The translations under genes and the position numbers were made by a program. Below are positions 5,221-6,089 of a DNA stretch of 6,089 nt, piece by piece. This stretch comes from Acidimicrobiia bacterium. Its GTDB lineage: Bacteria; Actinomycetota; Acidimicrobiia; IMCC26256; JAENVU01. Under the pieces are notes generated by a model. The model was not told the origin of the DNA. It did no database searches and saw only the letters and a program-made list of their open reading frames with translations. Position 1 is the first letter of the stretch, and each line of letters begins with the position of its first letter. The DNA is taken from the NCBI GenBank assembly GCA_016650415.1, contig JAENVU010000355.1, positions 1-6,089 of the forward strand, given 5' to 3'.

Positions 5221-6089
5221 ATGAAAGTCCACGTGATGACCGGCGGCACCAAGCTGGCTGAGTTCGGAACCATGGCGGCCGATGCCGCCGACGCGGGGTT
5301 CGCCGGTCTGGTGATCACCGAATCGGGCCGGACCGCGTACCTCTCGGTGGCGGCGGCGGCACTCGCCAACGTCGACCTCGATCTCGCGACCGGCGTCGCG
5401 GTCGCGTTTGCGCGCAGTCCGATGGTGACGGCCTCGACCGCGTGGGAGTTGGCCCAGGCCTCGGGTGGACGGTTCCGGCTCGGGCTCGGCACGCAGGTGC
5501 GGGCTCACATCGAACGGCGCTACTCGTCGGCGTTCGAACATCCCGGGCCGAGGCTGCGGGAGTACGTCGAGGCGGTCAAGGCGTGCTTCGCCGGGTTCCG
5601 CGGCGAGAAGCTCGACTACCACGGCGAGTTCTACGACCTGTCGTTACTCCCGGCGATGTGGTCGCCGGGCCCGATCGACGTGCCCGACCCGCCCGTCGAT
5701 CTGGCGGCGGTCAATCCGTGGATGCTGCGCATGACCGCGGCCGTCGCCGACGGTGTGCACGTCCACCCTTTGAACTCGCCGACCTATCACGAGGAGACCC
5801 TCCTCCCGAACCTGCGGGTTGGTCGCGGCACCGATGCGCTCGACGACTTCACCGTGTTCGTCCCGGCCTTCACCGCCGCGGGCGACACCGCGGAGGAGCG
5901 GGCGCAGTGGCGCGAGACCACCCGCACCATGATCGGCTTCTACGGCTCGACGCCCAACTACGCGTTCGTGTTCGAGCAGATCGGCAGGCCGGGGACCACC
6001 GAGGCCCTGCGCACGGCGCAGAAGGCGGGGGATGTGGCGGGCATGACCGCGTTGATCGACGACGAGATTCTCCAACATTTCCTGGTCCA
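5221..6089 (+). CDS. LLM-class F420-dependent oxidoreductase (MSMEG_2256/TIGR03617-like), 3'-truncated
   Basis: The frame from the ATG at 5221 stays open for 289 codons to the right edge, so the C-terminus is missing. The family adopts a luciferase-like TIM barrel and uses coenzyme F420 for hydride transfer; substrates are mostly unknown. It begins MKVHVMTGGTKLAEFG and continues GFAGLVITES (26-35), LATGVAVAFARSPMVTASTAWELAQASGGRFRLGLGTQVRAHIERRYS (about 55-102), HPGPRLREYVEAVKACF (about 107-123), and an MWSPGP-to-ADGVHVHPLNSPTYHEE region. The 'AVAFARSPM...SGGRFRLGLGTQVRAH.ERR' wording matches what I recall of the actinobacterial MSMEG_2256-type subfamily. The typical length is a little over 300 residues, so only a short tail is probably missing. 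No alternative in-frame start lies just upstream and no Shine-Dalgarno sequence is close to the ATG, so translation may be leaderless, though only a weak CAGACT stands at the expected -10 position. It is divergent from the exported protein. Confidence 0.9.
   Translation, partial: MKVHVMTGGTKLAEFGTMAADAADAGFAGLVITESGRTAYLSVAAAALANVDLDLATGVAVAFARSPMVTASTAWELAQASGGRFRLGLGTQVRAHIERRYSSAFEHPGPRLREYVEAVKACFAGFRGEKLDYHGEFYDLSLLPAMWSPGPIDVPDPPVDLAAVNPWMLRMTAAVADGVHVHPLNSPTYHEETLLPNLRVGRGTDALDDFTVFVPAFTAAGDTAEERAQWRETTRTMIGFYGSTPNYAFVFEQIGRPGTTEALRTAQKAGDVAGMTALIDDEILQHFLV

Noticed and set aside
4281..5261. A 326-codon plus-strand frame spanning the end of ino1 and the exported-protein gene
   Set aside because: It overlaps the Ino1 C-terminus out of frame, then becomes a Gly/Arg/Val repeat that mirrors the tandem repeats of the minus-strand gene; no domain is visible.

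Overview
This window looks like chromosomal DNA from a high-GC actinobacterium. The base composition is roughly two-thirds G+C by eye, codons favour G/C in the third position, and the gene families fit: an F420-dependent luciferase-like oxidoreductase, an inositol-phosphate synthase, a GWHRPSD-type PAP2 phosphatase and a Thr/Pro/His-rich exported protein. The mix recalls Acidimicrobiia (Ilumatobacter-like lineages), but that placement is inference from recognised family style, not a search. No tRNA, rRNA, CRISPR array, insertion sequence or phage gene was found.

Layout. (1) Positions 1-405, minus strand: the N-terminal part of a GNAT acetyltransferase that runs off the left edge. (2) Positions 450-1408, plus strand: a possible 14-codon leader ORF whose stop overlaps the GTG start of a polytopic PAP2-family phosphatase. 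(3) Positions 1409-1517: a convergent intergenic gap holding a GC hairpin and a perfect 10-bp inverted repeat. (4) Positions 1518-3200, minus strand: a two-gene unit in which a TauD/TfdA-type Fe(II)/2-oxoglutarate dioxygenase is followed after 21 bp by a short-chain dehydrogenase. (5) Positions 3201-3240: a 40-bp divergent promoter with a TANNNT -10 box exactly 6 nt before each ATG, which suggests leaderless transcripts in both directions. (6) Positions 3241-4572, plus strand: a complete long-form inositol-3-phosphate synthase. (7) Positions 4593-5129, minus strand: an exported protein with three 14-residue Thr/Pro repeats, a duplicated HGAAVSxxAH motif and a His/Gly tail. (8) Positions 5221-6089, plus strand: an F420-dependent LLM oxidoreductase cut by the right edge.

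Working together. The dioxygenase and dehydrogenase are the only convincing operon. A hydroxylation that releases an aldehyde or alcohol, followed by NAD(P)-dependent redox, would be a natural pair, but the substrate is unknown; residues that bind taurine in E. coli TauD do not appear to be conserved. Ino1 would supply inositol phosphate for phosphatidylinositol or mycothiol-type products. The remaining genes look like independent single-gene units. No multi-gene novel system is evident. The most interesting items are the uncharacterised His-rich exported protein and the compact divergent promoter.
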